From Ostreococcus lucimarinus CCE9901 (lineage: Eukaryota > Chlorophyta > Mamiellophyceae > Mamiellales > Bathycoccaceae), in assembly GCF_000092065.1 (NCBI RefSeq), contig NC_009368.1:434001-498000 (forward strand): a stretch of 64,000 bases of DNA, written 5' to 3'. The translations under genes and the position numbers were made by a program. Under the pieces are notes generated by a model that was not told the origin of the DNA, did no database searches, and saw nothing but the letters and a program-made list of their open reading frames with translations. Below, piece after piece: positions 29,014 through 37,400 of this stretch. Position 1 is the stretch's first letter. Each line of letters starts with the position of its first letter.

Positions 29014-29158
29014 TCACTCTTCCTCGCCCCGTTCTTTGATACACGTTCGCCCCACGACGGTTCGACCTGAAATTTTTTTCGGTTTGGCTTCGAACCCGAG
29101 CTTGGTCAGCGCGCGTCCGATGAGCATCTTGCTCACGGTGCAGCCGTTAAAAATATCA
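29014..29158 (-). pseudogene. C-terminal relic of an unidentified element gene
   Basis: The minus strand reads GCTVSKMLIGRALTKLGF, then K/R-rich strands with GRTVVGRT, and a stop at 29014-29016. GCTVSKxLIGRA is shared with the relic at 17097-17340, so both derive from one family. The pattern resembles the winged-helix end of primase-helicases, but differs from the end of the intact primase-helicase in this same copy, suggesting a second, divergent lineage of the element. No start or upstream part is present. Confidence 0.55.
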
Positions 29159-29261
29159 ACTTTTTTGTTTCAGTTGGGGCACCCCAACATGATAAAACGC
29201 TCATCGACGTTGATGTACCGCATGTACGATTTCTTCAGAACCAATCGTTCGAGTGAAGTGG

Positions 29262-29759
29262 TCAAACCAAGCCACGCAACTCATCTACCGTAAATTGATA
29301 CTTGTCGAGACTGCGCTTCGAAGGCAGCGTGCCGCGCGCTCGAGCATTCTTGAGACACGTCTTACGCAGTATTCTTTTCGCGTGCTGCTTGTAATAATTG
29401 AGTTGTCTGTAGTTACCATCGCCGCCGTCCCGCTTCGGCGTATATTGAGCTCTGCTGTAGGCCAGACTCTCGTCCACGTTCTCGTGGCACGCGTGTTTCC
29501 GACTGCGTCCAGGAACTCGGGAGTTGAATACGCCGTCGCGCTTCTCTCTCATGTATGCACTTTTACGTTGACGGAGCTCTCCAGCTGGAATGTCCTTTTC
29601 GAGAACTCTCACGTCCGCGTCGCCAAACGTGAAGATTGGATGCCGTGCGTATTTATGCGAGGCAAGGCGCGCTCTGAGCGAACCTGTCGTCGATCCGATG
29701 TACGTTTTGTCACATTTCGCATTATCGCTAAACATTTCGTACACGCATCCCGACGGCAT
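29262..29759 (-). CDS. Element GIY-YIG endonuclease-like protein (copy B)
   Basis: 165 residues from ATG 29759. Signature: GCVYEM, TYIGST, LRARLASHK; then GELRQRKSAYMREK and a basic C-terminal half ending VDELRGLV. Compared with the copy at 18584-19081 it differs at about twenty positions, mostly in the middle (SLAYSRAQY versus SRTLGRAKY). Reading frames kept open despite this divergence suggest selection on the protein in some copy. The usual catalytic glutamate position appears to be lysine (QRKSAY). It lies downstream of the primase-helicase on the same strand and is separated from it by the TGACGAA segment. It probably cuts DNA at target or element ends, if active. Confidence 0.78.
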   Translation of the reverse strand: MPSGCVYEMFSDNAKCDKTYIGSTTGSLRARLASHKYARHPIFTFGDADVRVLEKDIPAGELRQRKSAYMREKRDGVFNSRVPGRSRKHACHENVDESLAYSRAQYTPKRDGGDGNYRQLNYYKQHAKRILRKTCLKNARARGTLPSKRSLDKYQFTVDELRGLV

Positions 29760-29927
29760 TTGTCCTGGTTACCTGTCTATCCCTAAGAAAATATTGTTGT
29801 CAAAAGTCCTCCTGCTGCGGTTTGCAGTCGCATTCGAGAGACCGTATCGCTGCGTGGGCTGCAAGGTCTGGGATGTAGATATCGAACCGCCCGATTTCAC
29901 ACCTGGACGTTCGTGATCCGTCGAGAC

Positions 29928-30116
29928 CTGACGAAATGACGAACTTGTTTTGTCGTCCCGAAATTCGTCAGCCCGTCGTTCGGTCACACTTTGTGTGTAC
30001 CAATGATGAAAATGACGAAATGTTAAAATATTTTAATGTTTATTTTTATTTTAGATCTACGACAAGCAACAGTGTAGACCTTTATGAAAACAGTTCGTCA
30101 TTCGTCATTTCGTCAG
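29928..30116. other. TGACGAA iteron-like cluster, element copy B
   Basis: Seven TGACGAA/TTCGTCA heptamers lie within 189 bases, with the outer pairs forming an inverted repeat (CTGACGAAATGACGAA against TTCGTCATTTCGTCAG) around an AT-rich middle (TTAAAATATTTTAATGTTTA). Length and position are the same in all three larger copies. Clustered short repeats beside a replication-initiator-like gene are typical of origins; function here is inferred. Confidence 0.65.
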
Positions 30117-30182
30117 GATCCAAACCATGGTCTTTTCGGTGTCTTGTTGAGTCTTCATATTGCAAATGTACGAATCACAAAA

Positions 30183-32384
30183 TTAGTATGAACACCAGAC
30201 GACCGCCGGCGCGAGCTCCGTCTCCCCCGTGTACCCATTGTTCTTCAGCCACTCGAAGCACCCGTCGCGGTCAATTTCCCAATAGACGCCATTCTCGTCC
30301 CTACCTTGCCTCAGGTGGTCCTCGCGCATTGGGATCCTGTGGCCCTTTTCCTTCTTGAAGAAGTCCTTGAGCTTATTGCCGACCCTGGTCGCGCTATCTT
30401 GACCGCGCGTAGCCGCTGGCAACCACGTCTGGTATTCGATGAAGATGTCACTGTTGCGGATTTTATTTCCAACCCACTTCTCAGGGAATTCAACAGTGAC
30501 GCAATGCTCAAACCATCGAGTGAACTTGGGCATGCAGCCACGCTTCATTTCCGAATACGCGTCGGTCGTAGGTCTGTCTTTCACGTAGTCAAAAGTCGAT
30601 AGGTCGAGCCCCATGAGGTGGTCGTAGATCGCCCTCAAGTTCCTCAGATCCTTGATGTACACGTCGCGGAATTCCTTCAAGAATCCAGTCTGGTCGTTCA
30701 AGTGCGTGAGCAGTGGCTCCATAACGACGAACCGACGATCACTCATTTCCAGAAAAACGGGGTAGTCGTCGTTCGAGAAAAATAGGAACCCAACCAGATT
30801 CATGATGACGTACAGCTGCACGTGCTTCGGGTTGATTGTGAAACTCGTGTCCGTGAGCATCGATTTCAGCAACTTTCTATACATTTTCATGATGCACTCA
30901 TCTGCTTCGTTCAACGCGAGACACTTTTTGCCTTCAATCATGTTCGCATGCGTCCCAAATATGTCCTTTTTCGGATCAGCCGTCTCATGAAACGTCTTGC
31001 CCATGAGCGCATGAAGCAGGTGCAGGAAAGTGCCCTTGCCGGTACCTTGGACTCCTCGAAACACGAGCGACGTGATCGGCTTCTCTTCGGGTCTCTGGAA
31101 GAGACACGCGAACCAATTCAAAGCGTACTCGAGCGCATTTTCTGAACCGCCACATAGCACCAGGAGGAGCTCGAGGAAAGGCTTTACGTCGCCCTCTTTG
31201 CCCAGTTCACTGGGGATGCCTTCGACCGGATAGCCTCGCCACAGATTGTACGTCTTGTTGCTGCAGTTTTTCGGGACGACATCGAGGGTATCGTACACCC
31301 GTTTATTGTCGTCGTCGAGCCACTTTTCGATGAACCCGTTCTTCTTGCCTTTCCTCAAGACACCGTTCTCATCGACAAAGGAGAGTTCTCGATAGCGCCT
31401 CACCAAAGCGGCCTCGCTGAACTTGGTAATGTCCCCGGTGGTTCCATAACAGCTATCGTCGCAGAAGAGGTCCTTGGTTAAGATCTTTGCGACGTGCTTC
31501 TCGAACTCACGGCGGACCTCGATGTAGCCCGCAGACGTGCCCTCTTTGATTTCGTTCTGCTCCTTTTCGGTGATACCGGTCACCAAACACCCAACCTCAA
31601 AGCGAAACTGTCTGGGCTTGCAGTTGCCATGGTTTTTCACGGTGAGCACGCCGAGACCGACCTCGGCGACGTAAAAGTGATTCCCACCGCCCCTTCCATT
31701 GCCTTCGTGGAAGCCCCCACAGCAAGGACATTGGCCCACAGTGGTGCCTCGCTGTGGGCGACATTGGTCGCATTCAAAATCATACGATGTCGCTCCACTG
31801 AGCCAATGTATGCCCGTGAACCCCATTTCCTCGAGCAAAGGTGTCACAGATGCTTGCGTAAAGCTGCACTCCGTGTCCGCGCGTTCGACCTTGTGACCGA
31901 CTTTGCCATCAAGGAAACTGTACAAATCGTTGGGCATCGGTGGTAAATTGTTGATGTCGCCTCGGAGTAGCTCGTAGCCCGGGGCATCGGCACCGACCAC
32001 GTAGTTACCCGTCGTACGGATATCGACGAACCCTTCGATGCCCACCGTGCCTTTCCAATCGCCGAATCGTTCTTCGTCCCATGCGAAGTACGTGTGGTAC
32101 CCGCCTGATCGCGTTTTGACGATGTACGCGCCTTCCCCGCCAACCTTGCGCGTCAACATTTCTTCCGTCAGTTCAAACTCGCACTTGCCACCGTAACAAT
32201 CCCAGTCGATGACGAGGACACGGTTCGGTCGCCCTGTCAGCACGCCGTACATTTCTCCTGGGATGACTTTCTGCGTATTCTGTTCATAGTTTGCTTCATC
32301 GAGGAACCCTCTGCCGCATGTTGGCTCCTTGTTCTGGTCGAGTGGGATCAGATGCATGCCGTTCGTAAATTCTCTGGCGTCCAT
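30183..32384 (-). CDS. Primase-SF3 helicase fusion (D5-like replication protein), copy B
   Basis: 733 residues from ATG 32384 (the longer frame opens at GTG). The N-terminal primase/polymerase domain has motif I VIDWD (Asp60, Asp62), motif II GGYHTYF (His97) and motif III VDIRTTGNYVVG (Asp121), matching the bifunctional prim-pol family. Residues about 205-265 form a cysteine/histidine zinc-binding region (CDQC, CPCC, GFHEGN, NHGNC). The SF3 helicase follows: Walker A GVQGTGKG (444-451), Walker B CLALNEAD (about 488-494) and a motif C region (GFLFFSNDD, about 532-540) with SDRRF after it. The protein should prime and unwind element DNA. It is nearly identical to the protein at 58501-60702, implying recent copying. 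Similar fusions occur in phages, virophages, polinton-like viruses and plasmids. Confidence 0.88.
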   Translation of the reverse strand: MDAREFTNGMHLIPLDQNKEPTCGRGFLDEANYEQNTQKVIPGEMYGVLTGRPNRVLVIDWDCYGGKCEFELTEEMLTRKVGGEGAYIVKTRSGGYHTYFAWDEERFGDWKGTVGIEGFVDIRTTGNYVVGADAPGYELLRGDINNLPPMPNDLYSFLDGKVGHKVERADTECSFTQASVTPLLEEMGFTGIHWLSGATSYDFECDQCRPQRGTTVGQCPCCGGFHEGNGRGGGNHFYVAEVGLGVLTVKNHGNCKPRQFRFEVGCLVTGITEKEQNEIKEGTSAGYIEVRREFEKHVAKILTKDLFCDDSCYGTTGDITKFSEAALVRRYRELSFVDENGVLRKGKKNGFIEKWLDDDNKRVYDTLDVVPKNCSNKTYNLWRGYPVEGIPSELGKEGDVKPFLELLLVLCGGSENALEYALNWFACLFQRPEEKPITSLVFRGVQGTGKGTFLHLLHALMGKTFHETADPKKDIFGTHANMIEGKKCLALNEADECIMKMYRKLLKSMLTDTSFTINPKHVQLYVIMNLVGFLFFSNDDYPVFLEMSDRRFVVMEPLLTHLNDQTGFLKEFRDVYIKDLRNLRAIYDHLMGLDLSTFDYVKDRPTTDAYSEMKRGCMPKFTRWFEHCVTVEFPEKWVGNKIRNSDIFIEYQTWLPAATRGQDSATRVGNKLKDFFKKEKGHRIPMREDHLRQGRDENGVYWEIDRDGCFEWLKNNGYTGETELAPAVVWCSY

Positions 32385-32558
32385 ATATATCACATAAGAA
32401 AAGAATTCTTTAAGCCGTGTTTTTCCTGGTCACATCGGCGCGATGACTGATTTTCAAGTTTTTCAACAGCCTGGAAAAGCACGCCAGCGCGCCCCACTGG
32501 TCAACGTTTTGCCACTTTTTCGACGAGATCGGGGTACTGCAAAGCACACGGCGAAGAC

Positions 32559-32639
32559 CCGAGAGATCAGCAGATCGACGAACTCCGCAGTGAGCTCAGT
32601 GACATCGTGTCAAGACTGGAGGCGGTGGAGAGCGCCTAA
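32559..32639 (+). pseudogene. Relic 3' end of a coiled-coil protein gene
   Basis: Directly after the element breakpoint the plus strand reads RDQQIDELRSELSDIVSRLE and stops with TAA. The heptad-like pattern suggests the end of a coiled-coil gene cut off by the element or by a rearrangement. It is only 26 codons, so chance cannot be excluded. Confidence 0.35.
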
Positions 32640-32695
32640 TCATCGTTTTTCTATATCGCGCCATTCGTGGACAACAAAATATACGTCCACATATA

Positions 32696-33691
32696 TTAAC
32701 TCCCCGTGCTTGCCTCGTCCAAATTGGCATCGCCCATGCGCCGTCGAAGCGAAGACGTGTCATCTCCCGAACCACTGAGCGCCTTTAGCGCGCCCTCTAC
32801 GCCACGAAGCGCGCTGTAAAGAAGGTCTTGGGCGCCAACTTTGTTGTACCAATCTTGGAAGCTTTTGCACGCACAAAATTGCTTCTCAGGTCCCCATTCA
32901 GGCTGCCACTTTGGTACGTTACACTGACCATAACCATCATAGTTAACGTATCCATCAACGCTGAGGTTACTGCCATCGCAGCCAATGACACCCACAGGAT
33001 GAACAATGAAGCTACTTGAGCCACTTCGGTGGCCAACATACTGGGGTGGACATGACCCATAATTCCCACGATAATTCCACAGTGTGAGCCTCTGTTGTTC
33101 CATTTTCGCCTCGTAGCTGCGCAACGCATCGCTCAACTCCTCGAGGTTGCGTTCCAAAGATACACTAGTCCTTTTTCTTTTGTGTTGCTGGAGTTGTTCA
33201 GAGGCGTGTTCTTTTATGTCGGCAATTTTATCGGGCAAGCCTTTCAAATCTGCGATAACCGCATCCACATCGGCGCACATCGCGTTCAATGAATTGTCTT
33301 TCTCTTTTAATTTCGCACGAGTGTCCTCGATGTGCTGCGGGATAACCGACCGTCGCGTTTCGGAGATATTCTCGTCTTGTAGCTGCGCTTCCAGAACTCG
33401 GATATCTTTATCGATGCGCTCTACGGTGCGAAGATAACTCGCCCGTAAGAGGCGCTTGAACTCCTCGAGGCCGTCGGGCGTCGGTTTGTCATACTCGTCT
33501 CGTGATCTGGCGAATTTCTCGTAGCATGGGTCCTTGAAGAATGGCTTGTTCTTGTACGAGCGCTCGAGATCATCCTCCGCTGTTTTGACCGCCTCTGACT
33601 CCGCCGTGCCGTTCATCCAGTCCGGTTGCAGCGACGGGTCTAATGAGTTCGTTCTCCATGTCGGTGAGGCGTGCGCGACTGAATCGGTCAT
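32696..33691 (-). CDS. Coiled-coil protein with cysteine-rich C-terminal domain
   Basis: 331 residues from ATG 33691; the longer frame starts at a TTG inside the telo-box and is not preferred. There is no signal peptide or membrane helix. Residues about 45-215 are helical and charged with heptad-like spacing (RIDKDIRVLEAQLQDENI, DTRAKLKEKDNSLNAMC). A compact C-terminal domain (about 220-300) carries aromatic residues and five cysteines (YGSCPPQYVGH, GVIGCDGS, YGQCNVPKW, FCACKSFQDWYN). I do not recognise the family. The telo-box lies 62 bases before the start, and the intergenic repeat module upstream of that, as for the two large surface genes. Confidence 0.7.
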   Translation of the reverse strand: MTDSVAHASPTWRTNSLDPSLQPDWMNGTAESEAVKTAEDDLERSYKNKPFFKDPCYEKFARSRDEYDKPTPDGLEEFKRLLRASYLRTVERIDKDIRVLEAQLQDENISETRRSVIPQHIEDTRAKLKEKDNSLNAMCADVDAVIADLKGLPDKIADIKEHASEQLQQHKRKRTSVSLERNLEELSDALRSYEAKMEQQRLTLWNYRGNYGSCPPQYVGHRSGSSSFIVHPVGVIGCDGSNLSVDGYVNYDGYGQCNVPKWQPEWGPEKQFCACKSFQDWYNKVGAQDLLYSALRGVEGALKALSGSGDDTSSLRRRMGDANLDEASTGS

Positions 33692-33719
33692 CGCGTGCGT
33701 CGATGAGTGGCGCCGACAC

Positions 33720-33751
<32 letters not shown>

Positions 33752-33753
33752 GC

Positions 33754-33780
<27 letters not shown>
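33754..33780 (-). promoter_or_regulatory. 27-bp telo-box element before the coiled-coil gene
   Basis: The minus strand has the same 27 bases as 19842-19868 and 50494-50520, including GCTAGGGTTTAGCG. It lies 62 bases upstream of the ATG at 33691; the copy before the 50586 gene lies 65 bases upstream. Matching distance and orientation favour a promoter or leader role. Confidence 0.75.
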
Positions 33781-33786
<6 letters not shown>

Positions 33787-33836
33787 TTGTCGATTTTTAA
33801 CACGTTTACAGTGGAACCTCTGCGGTTTTTGACGCC

Positions 33837-33860
33837 TAAACCCTAATTTCTAAACCCTAA
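33837..33860. repeat. Two plant-type telomere heptamer motifs
   Basis: TAAACCCTAA occurs at 33837-33846 and 33851-33860, and TAAACCCTAG at 33757 inside the telo-box. These are single interstitial heptamers, not an array. Confidence 0.8.
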
Positions 33861-33877
33861 TGTGTAAATACGAGTAC

Positions 33878-34120
33878 GACGTTTCATTAACCCATACGAG
33901 TACCCCCGAACGACGAGTCGTGACTCATACGGTAAAAATATCACGTCCCGCCGGTCCGGTCCCCATATACTATGGAATTTATGCTATTCAGCCCGCGCAA
34001 ACAGTCGGGTAGATTACTGTACAGTAATCTACCCGTATCTTACTGTACAGTAATCTGTGCGCGGAATCAGTAATCTGTACCCGGAATGACGCGGGATGTG
34101 GCGTAATCTATACCCGACAT
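33878..34120 (+). repeat. Intergenic repeat module (copy 2) with expanded TACAGTAATC palindromes
   Basis: This matches 19664-19840 from TTTCATTA through CCATACGAGTACCCC, GACGAGTCGTGACTCATACGG, ATCACGTCCCGCCGGTCCGG to CAGCCCGCG. It then has several TACAGTAATCT units, including a perfect 28-base palindrome at 34007-34034 (GGGTAGATTACTGT and its complement), and ends with GACGCGGGATG. It is upstream of the minus-strand coiled-coil gene and downstream of the giant gene. Confidence 0.85.
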
Positions 34121-34437
34121 CCCGTGTTCTGTACACTGTGGGGCTTCAGGCCGCCGAGTATGATTAAGCCTATTTTGCATCACAATTGTCGGTCTACTCT
34201 TAACATTTGGCGGACTCGCGTTACATGCTATTCTGATCGAGTGGAATTTTCCATAGTTATTGTCCGTATGTTGAACGGCCCTCTCTTAAGATTGGGTGCG
34301 CATCTGAAGCGAGGCTTCCAGGATCTGAACAGTCGTGTACAGGTGGTTCGGTTAACGGCGTCTTCTGTACCCTCAGGTGGCGAACTTCATCTCCAAGATA
34401 TCAGGTTTTTGTGCCAAAACACACTCACTTCTTCGAC
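34121..34437. other. Intergenic region downstream of the giant gene
   Basis: No supported gene. The region likely carries the 3' UTR of the minus-strand giant gene; nothing distinctive seen. Confidence 0.5.
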
Positions 34438-37400
34438 TCAACGGCTTGATTCCAAGGTCGAGCCGTAATCATACGCTCGCGAGCCTACGAACACCGCATC
34501 GCACTCGTTTATTGGCGCGCGTCGCGACTTACGACGTACAATCGCCACAAACGCAACAAAGGTAAACATCGCAAGGTACAGAGTTAATGTGAAGGGTCGA
34601 GGCGCCCCCAATCTGGCTCTCGACTGTTGCACGGCGTTACATTCGCACAGTTCCAATGCCTTGCTTCGTTGCTCGGCATTTTTCCAGTTACGCGTGAAGC
34701 TGACATTAAAGTTTGCGACTCCACGAAACATTTCGTCGACGTTCGCGTCAGCGCTCAATACCCACGAATTCAGATCTTGATTGAAACTTTTGGCGAAAGC
34801 AAACATCCGATGAAAGCTCTTGACGTTGGAGACGTTCCAATCGCTTAGGTTTTGATTGAAATTTCGATTGTACGCGAACATTTCTGACATGTCCGTAGCA
34901 GACGCCGTGTTCCACGCACTGATGATGGTCGCCGCCGTCGATCCAACGCCATTCAGACTATCGTAATGTGTTTGAAATAGACTTCTGAAATTCCTCACCT
35001 CACTTGTATCCACCATGTTTAGAGGCCCAAATCTACAACAGTAGCTGTACTTCGAGAAATTCGACCCCATGCAGTTACTCCGAGCTGACTCTTGGCTTCG
35101 GCAGGAGCGTATCACTTGGTATAAACTCGAACGATCGCCACGAAGTGGTGATAAACCTTGCGCCGTACCAGAATACGCAAAGAGATCTATAAACTGTTGA
35201 TGATCGCTTCGGTGAGTATTGACTTGTTTTTCCTTGATATTTTCGGCAAATGACGGCGAACGATAGCTTGGATTCAGAAAGTAGGTGGAATGGAACATCC
35301 CGTAAGCGGTCGTAACCGAGGAAACATCCCACGTCCACTTTCGCAAATCGCGCGAGAATGCGCGCGCGCCATTGAACATGTATTGCATGTTCTGAACTTT
35401 TTTCACGTTCCATGACGACAAATCCTGATCAAAACTTGTCGCATATTGAAACATTTTCACCATCGTCCCGACTTGCGCGACATTCCAAGATCCGATTGAC
35501 GCGTTGAAGTCTCTCCGATTTTGGAAAAGTTCATTCATGTTCGTTACCCTACTGACATCCCACGTCTCCATGGTCCCAAACTGTAAGTCTCGACACATAC
35601 CTCCGACGGGATCGACTTCCAAACATTTATCTATGATATCATCGATGTTGTCGTTATCGATGTGCTCCATAACTTTGGTTTCAGCGATTTTCGGTTTCCA
35701 ATTGCACGGGGGGCCATGTCTCATGTTCGACTTGCTGATTGAGACGAGTTTGAAATCGAACGAGCTCCGTCTGCCTCTTGCATAGTGACTGAACCATTTG
35801 GTAACGCGAACTTCGTCCTTCAATGCGTACTTCACCTTCCACGCGGCGGCGTTCAGGAACATGTCACCCACGATTGGCTGCAGAACGGTCGATTGCGACG
35901 TTGCGTGCTGGGCGAGACAAACGTACTCGCCTCGAACGGCAGCTTCGCCGCGGCCCCAATTTGTAATGTCGGCATCAAACATCCAAGCGTCGTCAAACAT
36001 TTTATAAAAGTCTGTGACTGATCTCACGTTCCAATCCCCCAAGTCTCCGTTAAATTTATAGGCGTTGGAAAACATCTGGTTCATGTCTTCAACCTGGGCG
36101 ACGTTCCAAAGTTTCAAAGAGCCCCGGAATCGACGCGCGCCGTAGAACATGCGGAACATACTCGTGACTGAAGCAACGTTCCAGTTTTCGATATTGCCAT
36201 TGAAGTCGCGTGCGCCCGAGAAGGCTTCAGACATATCGAACACACCTGAAGTATTCCAGGTTGACATCGCGCCATACTTGGAGTCGACGCAAGCGCCATC
36301 AGTGGGATGTGTCTCCAAACATTTGCCGACGGCGTACAAGAAATTACCTTGATGTACTTCGGCGAAGGTTGATGAATTCGTTGAGTTCTTGCTCGTTGTA
36401 GGCACGGTGCACTTAGCTGGCGAAGCACGATTTGGTTTCTTCGCCAACCCAACACAGTCGACATCACCATATATGGCGTGGCGACCATATTTCCCGTCTT
36501 TGTCGCGCCCCCACTTGTAGCCAATTTTCGTATTGTATTCCAGGCAAGTGCGCGGCTTGCAGGTCCACTTCGACACGGGACCAGAGAGAGACCACGTTCT
36601 TCTACGTTCGTGGCCTTCGCGCGTGCATGCCTCAAGCCAGGCCGTCGCAAGACCAAACATATTGGCACTCCCCAACCTGTCCAGACTCGCGGAATCCCAC
36701 TTGGAGATATCTTGCGCAAACTTCGACGCGCCGTAAAACATCCCCTCCATATTGTACACGTTGCGTACGTCCCAATTGCCAATGTCTTGATTGAAACTCG
36801 AAGCGCCTTGAAACATGCGCAACATAAATGTTACGGAACTCACATCCCAAGCAGATATATCGCCATCGAACTGGTCTCTGCCCTTAAATGCCTCGCGCAT
36901 GTCGGTGACTCGGCTTACGTCCCAGCCAGACATACATCCGTGTCTAAATCCAGAGCAGTCTCCGTACTTTGGGTCTTCACTCAAGCATTCTTCAATCGCA
37001 TCATAGAAGACAGCATTTTCAATGTTTACGTGCTTTCGTTTCCAAACAATCGGTGGTCCATCACTTTTCCCTCCGACGGCGAGAGGATCGCGATAAAACT
37101 CCATTTGAAACTCCGTGATGCCGTCGAACATCTTCGTCGAAACTTCCAACGAAGCCGTCGACCAAGAAGTGACATCAGGAAAGTCTGGGACCACTACTCT
37201 GGAAAACATCTCGCGCATGTTTTTCACTTTTCGCACATTCCAGTGCGATATCTCTGATGGGATCTTTCCAAAGCGAACGCCCTTGAACATCATTTCCATA
37301 CTTGTAGCCGAACTCGTGTCCCATGAAGCAAATCCTGAAGGCAAGCGGGTAGTGCGATATCGCGATGAAAACATGCTCCTAAAGTTCGTTATACCAATGG

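Larger units (their letters stand above)
28711..32558 (-). mobile_element. Primase/GIY-YIG element, copy B (both genes intact)
   Basis: Read on the minus strand: right flank, primase-helicase (32384-30183), TGACGAA segment, GIY-YIG gene (29759-29262), a relic gene tail (29158-29014) and the left end GCTTAAGATTTCTTCAGAAT. Homology to copy C on the right stops at GGCGAAGAC (32558), so the outer ~300 bases of that end are missing. There they are replaced by a piece of an unrelated coding sequence. The element carries no transposase, integrase, DNA polymerase B or capsid gene that I can see. Gene content suggests rolling-circle or theta-like replication with nuclease-assisted insertion, or a remnant of a virus-like element. 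Confidence 0.75.

Noticed and set aside
30306-32143. Plus-strand frames antisense to the primase-helicase (for example 31494-31946)
   Set aside because: They are conserved only because the primase gene is conserved on the other strand; no recognisable content.
28711-32558. Classification as a retrotransposon or Penelope-like element because of GIY-YIG
   Set aside because: No reverse transcriptase motif was found in any copy; the large protein is a primase-SF3 helicase.
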